From Gentiana macrophylla (taxonomy: Eukaryota > Streptophyta > Magnoliopsida > Gentianales > Gentianaceae), in assembly GCA_026214975.1 (NCBI GenBank), contig CM047805.1, positions 188,853,333 to 188,917,332 on the forward strand: a stretch of DNA of 64,000 bases. Direction: 5' to 3'. The notes beneath the pieces were generated by a model that was given only the letters and a program-made list of their open reading frames with translations, was not told the origin of the DNA and did no database searches. How positions within the stretch are numbered: position 1 is the stretch's first letter; each line of letters starts with the position of its first letter. The position numbers were made by a program, and so were the translations under genes. Shown in pieces: positions 13,459-25,792 of this stretch.

Positions 13459-16140
13459 ATGGAAGATAAAGTTTGTATTTTTATATTTTACCCTGTGGAG
13501 ATTGAAAAAGACGTCAATGGTCTATGGTCTTGGAAGTATGTAGGGTGTGAATCAAAGAAGTTTCGACGATTACGAGTGTCAAAAAGAACATTACATTTGA
13601 AGAATTGTATGACATGGTGAAAAATGAGTTGGAAATCGATACAACTAAGTATGAGTTTGAGATGAAATATATGGTCCCCATTAGTAAAGCTAGACCGATG
13701 GTGCTTGATTGCGATAAGCTTGTGAATCGGTTTATATATGTTTGTAATTTAAAACAAGATGCTTTATTAATATGTTTGAAGGAAAAGGAAAAGTGTACCG
13801 AGGTTTATGAAAGTCAAGAAACATGTGAAGTAGTAAATGTGTCGGAAAGTCAAGAAACATGTGTTGAAAGAGATGAAGAGACAGATGTTGATGTTTTGGC
13901 AAATGGGATGAAAGAGATGTTGGATGTAAGAAGAGAAAGCATAGAGACATGTGTTGAAAAGAATGTTAATGAAGAGATAGATGTGGATGTTGTTGGGAAT
14001 GCCATTGAAGAGATGTTGGATGTAAGAATAGAAAGCATAGAGACATGTGTTGAAAAGATCATTAATGAAGAGATAGATGTGGATGTTGTTGGGAATGCCA
14101 TGGAAGAGATGTTGGATGTAAGAATAGAAAGCATAGAGACATGTGTCGAAGATTCTCATTTGAACACGGGGGGTGACAATATGGACTTTAATGAGCAACT
14201 TGAAGACTCCTTATTGGTGAATTTGGGTGAAGATGTTTATTTAGAAGAATCATATCAGAGAATTAGCATGAGCGGGTGATGAATTGTCAAATGAGAATCT
14301 TGATGGCTTTGTTGAGAGAAATGAGGTTGTTGATCCCTTGAATGCACCCCAACTATGGTTAACGTGCAAAGAATTGAACATGAAGACTTTCGTTGTAGCC
14401 GTCATCGTAAGTGATACTTTAGTGTGCATTCCCGAACATGAAGACTTTCGTGTGAATGATCCGTTTAAATGCAAAAGTTTTTGGTATTCAAACTTGCGAA
14501 GTTGGTGCGCAGTACAAGTTTGAATTCAAAACGCAAACTTCCAACAAAAGCGTTTATTCGGTTTTATGTGAAGCCGCGGATGCAAATGGCGTTTATGAGC
14601 CACCAAACTTCAAGCACCATCGAGCGATTTGTAGTGGTAACGTATGCAAATAAGCATAGTTGCCCACCTATTGCTCCTCGAAAAGACCATAGACATGCTA
14701 CGCACAAGCTAATTGGCACATACTTTGCCAGAAGGTTTAAAGATGCCAATCGTATTAACGCACCAAAGGACTTGATGCATGATTTCCAGCAAGAATTTGG
14801 ATATGATGTAACTTATTGCAAGGCTTACAGGGCTAAGGGTTATGCGGAAGATTGATAAGGGTAATCCAAACAAAAGTTGGGAGAATTACCCAAATATTGT
14901 TATAGGTCAAGGCTAGAAACCCGGACAATCAGATATCATATTGAAAAAGTGATGTGAATGTTTTCAAATACTTTTTCATGGCACTTGGTCAAAGTATTGA
15001 GGGATTTTATTTGGCGATGCGGAAAGTCATTTCTGTGGACGGCACGCATTTAAAAACGCGTTATAAAGGGACCTTACTTGTGGCAACATGTCAAGATGCA
15101 AATCATCAAATATTTCCACTTGCTTGGGGTGTTGTTGCTTCTGAAAGTATAGAGTCTTAATTGGACATGGTTTTTTGATAAGCTAAAACCCATCATTGTG
15201 GACACAAATGATCTTGCGATACTTTCTGATCGTGCCGATAGTATTAAAACATCTTTCAAGGCGGTGTTTAAGAATGCGCACCATGGGCATTGCATGTATC
15301 ACATGCAAAAGAATTTGAGGATGAAATATCCCAGGCGTGGTGTGGGAAAGCTCTTTCGAAAAGTCTGCAGAGGCTATCTGACGAGAATTCAAGTTGCATT
15401 TCAAACTTTATGTAGTAAATGTCCAAAAGCTGACGAATATTTGAAAGAAGCAGAATTCCCTATGTGGGCGAGAGCTAAATTTGAGGGATTTCGTTACAAC
15501 ATAATGACCACAAACCATGCCGAGTTTGTGAATGCTAGGCTAAAGCGTGCACGAGAATTTTCAATTGTTGGGTTGATTGAACATATCCGGGAGATGTTAC
15601 ATGATTGGTTTGCTAAAAGAAATGAATCATCTACAAATTGCCAAGATGCTCTTACTCCCAAAATTGAAATCGAAGTGAACAAAAGCTTCAGTCAATAAAC
15701 GATTTTCGATTAATACACTTTCCTCGAGATAAGTATGATGTTCGTGTGAAAAGGATCTTTGTTATTTCTTACATCGTTGAGTTGGATTTGAAGACTTGTA
15801 CATGTAAAAATTCCGAGATGGATATGTATCCATGCGAGCATGCAATTTCTTTGTGTTGAAGTATACGAGGAAGCAAGCCTCCAAGTATTGCACTTGGTAT
15901 TATAAGCGTCAATTGTTGGAGGCTAGGTTATTCCAAATGTGTGTATCCACTTCAAAATGAAGATGAATGTGTGTATCCCGATGATGTGTTAACGATGTGG
16001 TTTGCCACCGAAGGTGCCAAAGAGACAAAGTGGGCGGCCATCAAAAAAGAGGAAACGCTTCGGCCGGGACAGAAAAGGCGAAGTATGTTTGTGGAAAATG
16101 CGGTGTCAATGGTCATTACGCTTCACTTGTAAGAGTTTGA
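13459..16140 (+). pseudogene. mudrA-like: MuDR/MULE-type transposase, decayed
   Basis: Cut-and-paste DDE transposase of the Mutator superfamily, broken by several frameshifts and stops. The order of parts is complete. An N-terminal PB1-like region (ITFEELYDMV, YEFEMKYMVP) is followed by an acidic repeated linker at 13.9-14.15 kb, then a degraded FAR1/MuDR DNA-binding region. The MULE DDE domain shows VISVDGTHLK, ILSDRADSIK and HCMYHMQKNL, then TTNHAEFVNARLKRA. A SWIM zinc finger (TCTCKNSEMDMYPCEH) and a C-terminal CCHC knuckle (CGKCGVNGHYAS) close the protein. The first Asp, the second Asp and the downstream Glu are all visible, so the copy decayed from a competent enzyme. Stops occur near 14278, 14853 and 15158. 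Terminal inverted repeats could not be found. Confidence 0.9.
13914..14151 (+). repeat. 96-bp in-frame repeat inside the MULE transposase
   Basis: Two full units and a partial third begin at 13914, 14010 and 14106, each starting GAGATGTTGGATGTAAGA. Each codes for 32 acidic residues (EMLDVR, ESIETCVE, NEEIDVDVVG). A more diverged half unit lies just upstream (ESQETCVERDEETDVDV). The length keeps the frame, so the expansion arose while the protein was still coding. Confidence 0.9.
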
Positions 16141-16600
16141 TTGGTGGAGAAATGCTCACCAAATGACACTCCTACTTTGCCATGATAAGGTATTGTATGG
16201 ATTAATATTTAGAGTTCTTTTATATTCAATCATGTTACATTGCATTAAGCTTGTTACCTTTTTCTTTGACAATGTTACAGGGGCGATGGGATACATATTG
16301 TGGTTTGTTTAAGTATTAGTGTTGATGAAGAGGATGAGATGTTTACATATTGTGGATGTTTAATCATTGAGGATGATTGGTTGATGTGTAAGATTCAAGA
16401 CGAATTTGTGTTGTATTTTGAATAATGGAAAGTGATGTGTTGATGTGTTTGTTTGTTATTGTATTTTTTTTTTTGAGAAGAGTTATTGTATTTTGAATAA
16501 TGGCAAATTCTATGTGTTGGTTGTTCTTCTTTGGTTGATTGGTTGATGTTTAAATCACGGAAGATGTAGATGATGTTGAATTTTGAATGATGGCAAATTG

Positions 16601-16976
16601 ATGTGTTGGTTGTTCTCATTTGTTTAATGTGAAGGGAAGTTGTTCGAGTGTCACGAATGTGGTGTTTTAAGTCCATTAAGGGTGTTGTAAAACATTCACT
16701 CTAAAACAGTTTAAACTTGTGTCGGCCTGGAAACAAGTTCAAGCTTGTGTAGCCCCATGAAACGGGTTTAAGCTTGTAAAACATTTATGTGTTGGTTGTT
16801 CTCATTTGTTTAATGTGAAGGGACGTTGTTTGAGTGTCACGAATGTGGTGTTTTATGCGTCCATTAAGGGTGTTGTAAAACATTCACTCTGTAAAACAGT
16901 TTAAACTTGTGTCGGCCCCGAAACAAGTTCAAGCTTGTGTTGCCCCAAGATACGGGTTTAAGCTTGTAAAACATTC
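16601..16976. repeat. Tandem duplication, ~187-bp unit
   Basis: Copy one spans 16601-16786 and copy two 16787-16976, with a few substitutions and small indels. Each copy includes three AAACTTGTGT/CAAGCTTGT-type motifs. It lies just 3' of the transposase and may be 3' UTR or subterminal transposon sequence. Confidence 0.85.
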
Positions 16977-17099
16977 ACTCACGAATGTTGATTGTTCTCC
17001 TTTTTGTTTAATGTGATAACCATTCAAATCATTCAAATAACCATTAGATAAGAAAACCAAATGAAATGTACGAAATATACAGAGAAATACTGAATACCA

Positions 17100-18600
17100 A
17101 GAAATTAAGTTTTATTTCGTAAGATGACATACTGAAATAAAATGTTAGACAAGTAATAGTCAATAATGCAAGTTTCTTTTGAGATGAATTGTTCCCCTGC
17201 CTGGTCTTCTCAAGTAGTGTCTCCAGCGAGCAATCCTTTCTCTATCATGGAGTAACATTTGAACCATGGAATGCAATTGCGACCTCTCAATAACTCAAAG
17301 GCGTTGATCTCAACTTGTTCAATTTTTTTGCATCATTGTCTCGCATGCACTTTATCATTTCAATATCATTTTGAAGGACACCGATTGTGCATTCAAGTTT
17401 ATCTGCTTTCTTCATCAAGTTCACGTAGACGTAACATCTTCATGTGGCCTAATAGATGAAGACACCTTGCCATATGGCCCAAGATGATGAAGACACTTTG
17501 CCATATGGCCCAATGATGCAACACCTTGTCTGCCATATGAAATAGTCACATTTGACTTCATCATCCTGCAAAATAAGAAATTCCAATTATTATACAGACA
17601 CATTATCCCTTGAAAGTAAATGGAAAGTATAACCAAAAAATTAGTCATACCGCCAATAAGGACAACCGTAGAAACGAGTCTCCTGGGGTTAGCATCTGCT
17701 CTGAAGTCACCAATTTTGCGAGAACGCCACATTTGCATAACAATGTACGCTTCATGAAATGTCCTGCATTCATTTACCTTGCTAGAAGAACTGGAAATCG
17801 GAGAAGTACCCTTCATATTTTGCTTCGTGTTCGCTTTGAGAGATTGCAGGCACTATGAAAAGAATTGTGCATAATTGAGTATTAAATGGTCCATCTATAT
17901 CTCAAATAAATAACTATACGCCCACAACAAGTACTCCCGATTCACAAGAGTGCAATCTATGAGTGAATTTGATTGCTTCTTCGTTTCAAAAAACATAATT
18001 CATAAGAGCATAGTAACTCACCAAAATTAGCTCTGTTAAGTAATTGATGTCTAGGTAAATTCACCCCAATATGTTAGAAATTAAAGAGGTACATCGGAAA
18101 GCCCTAGAAGAAAAGCTAAAACAAAAGAGCGAGTAACTCACCAAAATTAGCTCATAAGGCATTGATGCCTGTTAATTCACACAAATATGTTAGAAATTAG
18201 TTCAAAATCAAAAAAATGTAACAACATTCTGAAAAACAAAAGAGGTACTTCACAAAGCCCATAGAAGAAAAGCTAAAACAAAAGAGCGAGTAACTCACCA
18301 AAATGAGCTCTAGTTGGTTTCTTTAATGGAGATTTTGAAGGTTGAATGGTGGGAAGATCAAAGAGGGAAACACATCAATGAAAGGGGTGGGGGTGTACTT
18401 GGGTTGGTTAGAGGGTTAGTTGTGAGTGAAGAATTCGAATCAAATCAAATAGGGATTGATTGAAAATTTCTAAATTTTCGCTTGATTCTTAAGCGGAAAG
18501 CAGCCCCCAAAATTTTTGTTGCAACAATTGAGAGGGAGCATCTTAAGGCGGGAATTGATGATGATGGAGGGGGAGAGAAGGGTCCGATCACAAAATTAAC
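17100..18600 (-). pseudogene. Remnant of a minus-strand coiled-coil gene convergent with the MULE transposase
   Basis: On the minus strand a short helical stretch can be read at 17.25-17.42 kb (LECTIGVLQNDIEMIKCMRDND). At 18.03-18.31 kb two to three copies of a ~140-bp block each contain a donor-like TTTTGGTGAGTTACTC. A pyrimidine-rich leader lies at 18.3-18.6 kb. A 30-bp triplicated motif (CTTGCCATATGGCCCAA) lies at 17.45-17.53 kb. I do not recognise the protein. The tail-to-tail position relative to the transposase recalls the two convergent genes of MuDR, but no TIR supports a shared element. Confidence 0.35.
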
Positions 18601-18789
18601 AAAAAAAAAAATCAAAATAATTATTCTAGTTACATCATTTGATTGATTATATTTATTTATTTATTTATTCTAGTTACATCATTTGATTATTAAAAAAAAT
18701 AGTTAATACATACATCTTCTTACTACTAAATAAAAATTAATAATAATAATTAAAACAAAATTAAACGGACTCCGATTCCATTAGAACTA

Positions 18790-19890
18790 CTTATTGAGTG
18801 ACATATACTCACGTAAGAGACCCTAAACGGACTTATTGTGTGACATACTCACGTAAGACACCTAAACGGATGATTGAGTGACATACTCACATAACACACC
18901 CTAAACGGACATATTGAGTGACATACTCACGTAAGACACCATAAACGGACTGATTTAGTGACATACTCACGTAAGACACCCTAAACGGACATATTGAGTG
19001 ACATACTCACGTAAGACACCCTAAACGGACTGATTGAGTGACATACTCACATAACACACCCTAAACGGACATATTGAGTGACATACTCACGTAAGACACC
19101 ATAAACGGACTGATTTAGTGACATACTCACGTAAGACACCCTAAACGGACATATTGAGTGACATACTCACGTAAGACACCCTAAACGGATCGATTGAGTG
19201 ACATACTCACATAACACACCCTAAACGGACATATTGAGTGACATACTCACGTAAGACACCATAAACGGACTGATTTAGTGACATACTCACGTAAGACACC
19301 CTAAACGGACATATTGAGTGACATACTCACGTAAGACACCCTAAACGGACATATTGTGTGACATACTCATGTAAGACACCCTAAACGGACTGATTGAGTG
19401 ACATACTCACATAACACACCCTATACGGACATATTGAGTGACATACTCACGTAAGACACCCTAAACGGACTGATTGAGTGACATACTCACATAACACACC
19501 CTAAACGGACATATTGAGTGACATACTCACGTAAGACACCATAAACGGACTGATTTAGTGACATACTCACGTAAGACACCCTAAACGGACATATTGAGTG
19601 ACATACTCACGTAAGACACCCTAAACGGACTGATTGAGTGACATACTCACATAACACACCCTAAACGGACATATTGAGTGACATACTCACGTAAGACACC
19701 CTAAACGGACTGATTGAGTGACATACTCACATAACACACCCTAAACGGACATATTGAGTGACATACTCACGTAAGACACCATAAACGGACTGATTGAGTG
19801 ACATACTCACGTAAGACACCCTAAACGGACATATTGTGTGACATACTCACGTAAGACACCCTAAACGGACTGATTGAGTGACATACTCAC
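18790..19890. repeat. 40-bp minisatellite, left block
   Basis: About 27 tandem monomers of 40 bp (CTAAACGGACATATTGAGTG and then ACATACTCACGTAAGACACC). Variants recur in an ordered way: an ATATTGAGTG/GTAAGACACC type alternates with TGATTTAGTG/GTAAGACACC and TGATTGAGTG/ATAACACACC types, giving a 160-bp higher-order unit over much of the array. Each monomer holds the hairpin TGAGT-GACAT-ACTCA. The first two monomers at the left edge are diverged. No coding potential. Confidence 0.97.
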
Positions 19891-21922
19891 TGTTGGGGAG
19901 ATTTTGCATCATTAAAACAAAAGAAAATTTATAAACCTATACTACCATGCAAAACTACCTCCTAACCGGCCGAATACCGGGTAGTTGCTAGTAAAGTTGG
20001 ATAAGTACGGGTGTCGATCCTCAGGGAAATGGGATGTTGAATCTAATCTAATTAATTCTTCTTTATTAACTAAACCTAAACCTAAACTAGAACGGAAAAA
20101 TAATCGGGCGGAGGATTGTTAATCCAAAGCCAGGAAATATAGTTCATGGACAAAATAAAACTACATCTACGAAAACAGTAAAACTAACTAATAACTGAAC
20201 AAACATAAACAGACCATGATCAACCTACTCCCAACAACCATCACCCCACCGAAAGAAATAAGATCAACACACATTCATTCACAAGTTATCTTGGATTATT
20301 ATCTTTTCTAATTAAGCGTTTCCTCTTCCGATTTATCACGCCATTAATTAGTTTACCTTCCGGTCTTAACTAATATCGATACAAATCAAAGATATGGATT
20401 GAATCCTAACCTAACAACATTATCCCTCAACTTCCGTTTGTTGGAATAATTATTGTCAATCTCTCTCACGGCAATCTAACGAATCTATTAACTTCCGTTA
20501 TCTAAATTCGATTAACATGCGGCATAAAAACATGAAAGAGAACAAGAACAACGTAATGAAATAAACACATGAACCATCTCATCTTTCCGGTAACGGTGAT
20601 ATCCCTCAATTCCAATCTAAGATAATCTTGCATCGAATTAATTAAATTGTGGTTCTCTCGTAAACCTAGATATTTAACCTACGAACTTCCGTTATGTATA
20701 GATTAAAGATCTAATCTTTCCTATGGTGATCTAAACTACACCGACTTCCGTCATACGGTAGCATCAAATCATACAATCATCTTCCGATATATAATTGCAC
20801 GATACAAATAAACATAAGAAAGAAACAATCTTAATTAAAACTTACAAAATATCCATAGAAAAGAGATTAAGGTGCAATGGAAAGAGGAAGCTTCATGGCC
20901 CATCCATGGTCGCCTCAAATTTTGTTCAACAAGAAAGAAAACGAAAAAGAAAAGAGAAACACCTAATCTAACCATCGGCCGGCCAAGCATGAAGCTCAGC
21001 CGGCGGCCGCCTTTCTGCTTGGATCGCTTTGGGGTTACAGGAAAAAAAGCTGGCTGCTGCGTGTATATGTGAATTAGGGTTCCAATGATGCGTCTATTTA
21101 TAAGCTTATAGGTCGGTTTAGCCTTAGGCGGTCCTGAACGCCCGTCCTACTTATTGGACGCTCGTTCATGGCTCTCTGGACGCTTTCTGAACGCTGGTTC
21201 ACTTGGAGTCTGCCAATCCTGTACATGATTTCCCTTCCTGAACGCTGGTTTGAGAATGGACTCAAACTTCTAAAATTCATATCTTGAGTTGTAGACCTCA
21301 AAAATTATGATCCGAATGTCATAAAAAGCTCTCGGAAAACTCTACAACTTTCATTAAGGACTCTTCTTCAGAAAACGCCTTTTTGACTAGCCCGTCGTAT
21401 TACGAGTCGTTTTCGGATTTTCCACTAGTTTCAAAGAATAAAGATCCAAACGTGTAACACTCATATCTCGGGCCTCATAAGTCGGAATGAATTGATTCAA
21501 AATCCTGTAGAATCCTCTCTTCAAGCCCTACAAATCTTCTCTTGAGGTCGAGAGTCAAATCAGTGTATATCATATCAAGAACTGCATCGGAAGTTTGGCT
21601 GCTTGAAAGCTTCATTCCAAGCTTTATCTCCATCTTCCTTCCATTTCACTTCTCTTCCATGCAAAACCTCATCATTTAATCCTCTTGCATGCCAAAATAT
21701 GTATCTATAACATAGGAAAATATACCAAAGCGTAACACAATCCCAAAATAACATAAAATCACAATTTAAGCACATAAATCGTTACGTTTTGCAATTCAAC
21801 TATTAAAAACACCATTCGCTCAATATTTCAATATAAAGCTCGATTTCTATGAGAAACATACGAATATGGAGAGAATTGATATAAAATATATCCTTATAAA
21901 ACGTACAAAATCACCCTTAACA
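19891..21922. mobile_element. Solo LTR inserted in the 40-bp minisatellite
   Basis: A 2,032-bp segment begins TGTTGGGG and ends CCTTAACA, and is bounded on both sides by CTCAC (19886-19890 and 21923-21927), a 5-bp target duplication taken from the array. Removing it with one CTCAC copy restores the repeat register exactly. No gag, pol or second LTR is present, so it is a solo LTR or a short non-autonomous element. The motif GGGTGTCGATCC near 20009 is common in large plant LTRs. The lineage is not assigned. Confidence 0.9.
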
Positions 21923-22360
21923 CTCACATAACACACCCTAAACGGACATATTGAGTGACATACTCACGTAAGACACCCTAAACGGACTGATTGAGTGACA
22001 TACTCACATAACACACCCTAAACGGACATATTGAGTGACATACTCACGTAAGACACCATAAACGGACTGATTGAGTGACATACTCATATAACACACCCTA
22101 AACGGACATATTGAGTGACATACTCACGTAAGACACCCTAAACGGACTGATTGAGTGACATACTCACATAACACACCCTAAACGGACATATTGAGTGACA
22201 TACTCACGTAAGACACCATAAACGGACTGATTGAGTGACATACTCACGTAAGACACCCTAAACGGACTGATTGAGTGACATACTCACATAACACACCCTA
22301 AACGGACATATTGAGTGACATACTCACATAAGACACCCTAAACGGGCTTATTGTATGTCA
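21923..22360. repeat. 40-bp minisatellite, right block
   Basis: About 11 more monomers that continue the left block in the same register after the solo LTR. The array fades out at about 22350, where the monomer reads CTAAACGGGCTTATTGTATG. Confidence 0.97.
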
Positions 22361-23892
22361 TAAATCTAAAAAGATTAAATATCAATAGTGAAAATCACCG
22401 TAATGTCAATTGTCGTGACACATCGCTCTATCATTACTCGTCTGTGAAAATGGTACTACTATCTATCTACTCGCTTAAAAACAAAATGAAATGAATAAAA
22501 ATGAAGGGGGAATGGACGGTCCGCGGTCAACAATGGACCCCTGCCACTGATTATGTCATGTTTTGTCCTCTTTCTACTTTTTTTTCACGCCTTCTATGCA
22601 TGCGATGGGACGGTATATTCTCTCTTTTATTTCCTTCTTGTTTATCACGCAGAGTAGTTGTTGTTTTTTTTTAATGCAATCCTATTTTTTCACGCCTTCT
22701 ATGCATGTTTTTTTTCTTCCTTAGATTCTTTATTATTATAATTTATAAAGTATGAAAATTCTATAATTACATTATTTCTCCCCGTTAATTAATATAATAT
22801 TTTTTCTTTCTTTTATATCAGACACTAATTAATTTTTTCATTCAACTCACATAAGCAATACAAATCATTTTATTTTCTTATAAACTACATATGATTCAAG
22901 TCTGCTTTCATTTCAAGTCTCATTAAAATAACAACATACAATTCAAATTGACACAAGCTTTAACTTGTGTAACATATACAAAACCGTAAAATTAAAATTA
23001 AAATTAAACAAATGTACATAACAACAACAAAGTTTTTCGAAATCATAGATAAAATGTGGCGGATGTGCAATCCTCTTGATTGATCTTCCTCTTGTAGGTC
23101 CAGATCGTCTCGCTCAGATTTGACACCTCACGCCTCTTGATTCAACCTCCTCAACCACCTTCACGTTGATGTTCTCGGTTTCATGAAGAAGTTCTCATCT
23201 CTGTGCCATCATGTCTTGCTTTTGCTCCTCCAGGTTGGTGCATACAGCTTTAACTTGTGTAACATATACAAAACCGAACCAACCCCAAGGAAAAAGCATA
23301 ACAAACCAAACTCATGGCAATTTCAAAAGAATGTAAATATTTCGAGATAAATATATATTATATATTATACAATAAACATGAACATAAAAATAAAAGCATT
23401 AGTTTCAGGACATGAAAATAAATTATACAAACAAAAATTAAAATTAAACCCAAAGTTTCGCAAACAAACAAAGAAAATTAAAATTAAACAAACAGACATA
23501 ACAACAACAAAGTTTTTCGTAAATCACAGATAATGTGGCGGATGTGCAATCCTTTTCCCGTCGTCTCATTGCAAACCTGGACAACTTGATTGATCTTCCT
23601 CTTGTAGTGCGCATCGTCTCTTTCAGATTTGCCACCTCACACGCCTCTTGATTCAACCTCCTCAACCACCTTCACGTTGATGTTCTCGGTTTCATGAAGA
23701 AGTTCCCATCTCTGTGCCATCATGTCTTGCTTTTGCTCCTCCAGGTTGGTGCATAAATTCCTTCCTTAACCGCTTCATCTCTTCCTCCAGCTTCTTGCTT
23801 GAATATGATTCGAATTTGTTGCCTTTCTTCCTCCAAAGATTTTCATGAATTCGTTTCTTTCCGTTGCCATTTTTTTTCTTTGATGTGCTTCC
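22361..23892 (-). pseudogene. Duplicated coiled-coil gene fragments
   Basis: Two related blocks, 22.95-23.26 kb and 23.26-23.89 kb, share long matches (for example TAACTTGTGTAACATATAC, and a stretch coding minus-strand HETENINVKVVEEVESRG). In the right block an ATG near 23869 starts MATERNEFMKIFGG, followed after frameshifts by a charged helical segment. I do not recognise the protein. A similar segment recurs near 33 kb. The 22.36-22.95 kb part is AT-rich with nothing recognised. Confidence 0.4.
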
Positions 23893-25105
23893 TGTAGGAA
23901 CCCGTACGCAATTAAAATAATTAACACGAATTAAACAACAATTTTATTGAAAATAAAACGAATTACAAATGAAAAATGAAATATACTAAAATAAAGGTGG
24001 ATACAATAACTCCGAGACGAGTAGGACACTCTGTCCTTAAGACAAATTTGGTCCGTGTGTACCCGGTTAAAACCAATTGTCTCCCAGGATAACTCGGATT
24101 ACCGATTCGTATAGAGGTACTTCTTACACGAACCTTCAACGAACTCTTCTAAAGGCTTTCGAATCTCTTCTTCAAACTCGTATGCAACTTCTTCTGAACT
24201 ATATGAATGTATGAAGCTTTCTGGTGTTGTATTTCCAATGTGTGTATTTAGCTTCAATCCATATGGAGGCTATATATAGGAGAGGGTCAATGGAATGAAT
24301 TAATTACACCGTTTCATCGATTCTGACAATGAATTACCATAACTCATCTTAATTACAGCCGTTTCATCAGTTACAGCAATGAATTACCATTACCGAACTA
24401 TGTTGGATAACCGAACCGAGCTGAACTCAATCTTCAGCTCAATCAGAATGTATATGAACTGGACCAAGCCCAATTAACTTTTGTATAAAAAGTTTAACAC
24501 AGGCTTGGGCCTAGGGCCCTCAGGCCCATTCCCCAAAGCCCAAAGCCAAAGCCAAAGCCCAAGCCCAAGCCCAAGACCAAGACCAAGGTCAAGGTCAAGG
24601 TCAAGGTCAACGGTCAACGGTCAACGGTCAACGGTCAACGGTCAACGGGCACGGGCACGGGCACGGGCACGGGCGGGCGGCGGCGGCGCGCGCGCGTGTG
24701 GCCATTTTAGCGAGCCTGTCATCGCTAAAACCAACCCGCTATCTCTCCTTCTTCTGTGGAGCTTATACCACATATAACATTCTTCCCACATATATACTTG
24801 GAAAACATTTCTCTCTTTTTCCAATGTGGTACACAGCTTAGTTGAATACTCTTCAACTTCCACTTCCAACAAAAGTTCTTTCAAACACCCGACTTCAAGC
24901 GTTAATTTCTCATTCACTGCATACTCGAATTGAATGATTCTAAATCTGAATTCATCTACGACTTACGTAGTTTTCGTAATTATCAAAACATTGTATATAT
25001 TCTATACAAGAATATAATCAAATTAAGCTTGCAAAGTCGTCTCAATAAAATGATTATAAAATCATTTTTATTCACTTTAATTCAATTCCACTATTTTCTC
25101 CAACA
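23893..25105 (-). repeat. 3' LTR of the 23.9-30.3 kb Copia element
   Basis: 1,213 bp. It includes a simple-sequence block at 24530-24690 made of CCCAAG, CAAGGT, CAACGGT and GGGCAC repeats followed by GGC repeats. The TATA box is CCTATATATAGCC in minus-strand reading. It matches the 593-bp remnant of the other LTR from 24473 to 25105. Confidence 0.92.
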
Positions 25106-25792
25106 ATCCCCACATGAATGGAAATTAATGCAGATGCAGACCACTCAAGAGATTCTCGACGAAAAAACATTGCATCGTGAGAGGTAGCTTCGGCTTTGAA
25201 CTCCCTTTCTAGTGAAGTACTATCGGATCTACTCGCTAATCGCTGAACTTATGTCTTGAATCGCTCACTTTTTTAGTGTAGAACTGCATAACAAAGACTC
25301 ACACAATATTTCCTTAGCACTGCATTTGGTTCTCATGACTGGATTCATTTTGGCCCTGAATCACACCTGGTTTCAGAAAGTGCTTTAGAATTCTAGCCTC
25401 TGAATTCTCATAGAAGCGGCCCCACTTCGCACTTACATAGGTGACTTCCTATCAAGAGTATTCTGCCATACCCCACTCGAATTTAATCAAGTTATAGGAA
25501 TCATTAAAAGTTTTCACTTAACCTTCACACTCCTGGCAGACAACACTTTTATTCACAGAATGGGAAAGTGTTCATCGACAGCTTCATAACTTAGTTGTCC
25601 CCTTGAACCAAGATCTTGGGATCTCCAGTCAACATGGTAGGGTTACCATTACAAAACTTAACTTTCAATAGGCTTAAGTCCCATTCCGAGGGTCAAAATT
25701 GACATCCGATCTCTGTGTAAACCTTTAGTAAGCGGATCCATAAAGATTCTCCTTCGATTTTACATAATCGATGGAAATCACACCACTAGAGA

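Noticed and set aside
13732..14198. Minus-strand open frames with repeats opposite the MULE transposase
   Set aside because: They mirror the 96-bp repeat of the transposase, and the plus strand has the recognisable domains.
18790..22360. CRISPR-like array (regular 40-bp spacing)
   Set aside because: There are no unique spacers; whole monomers repeat, the genome is a plant, and no cas genes exist. It is a minisatellite.
24481..24917. Open frames with Pro-Arg-Ser and Ala-Arg repeats
   Set aside because: They are translations of simple repeats inside a Copia LTR.
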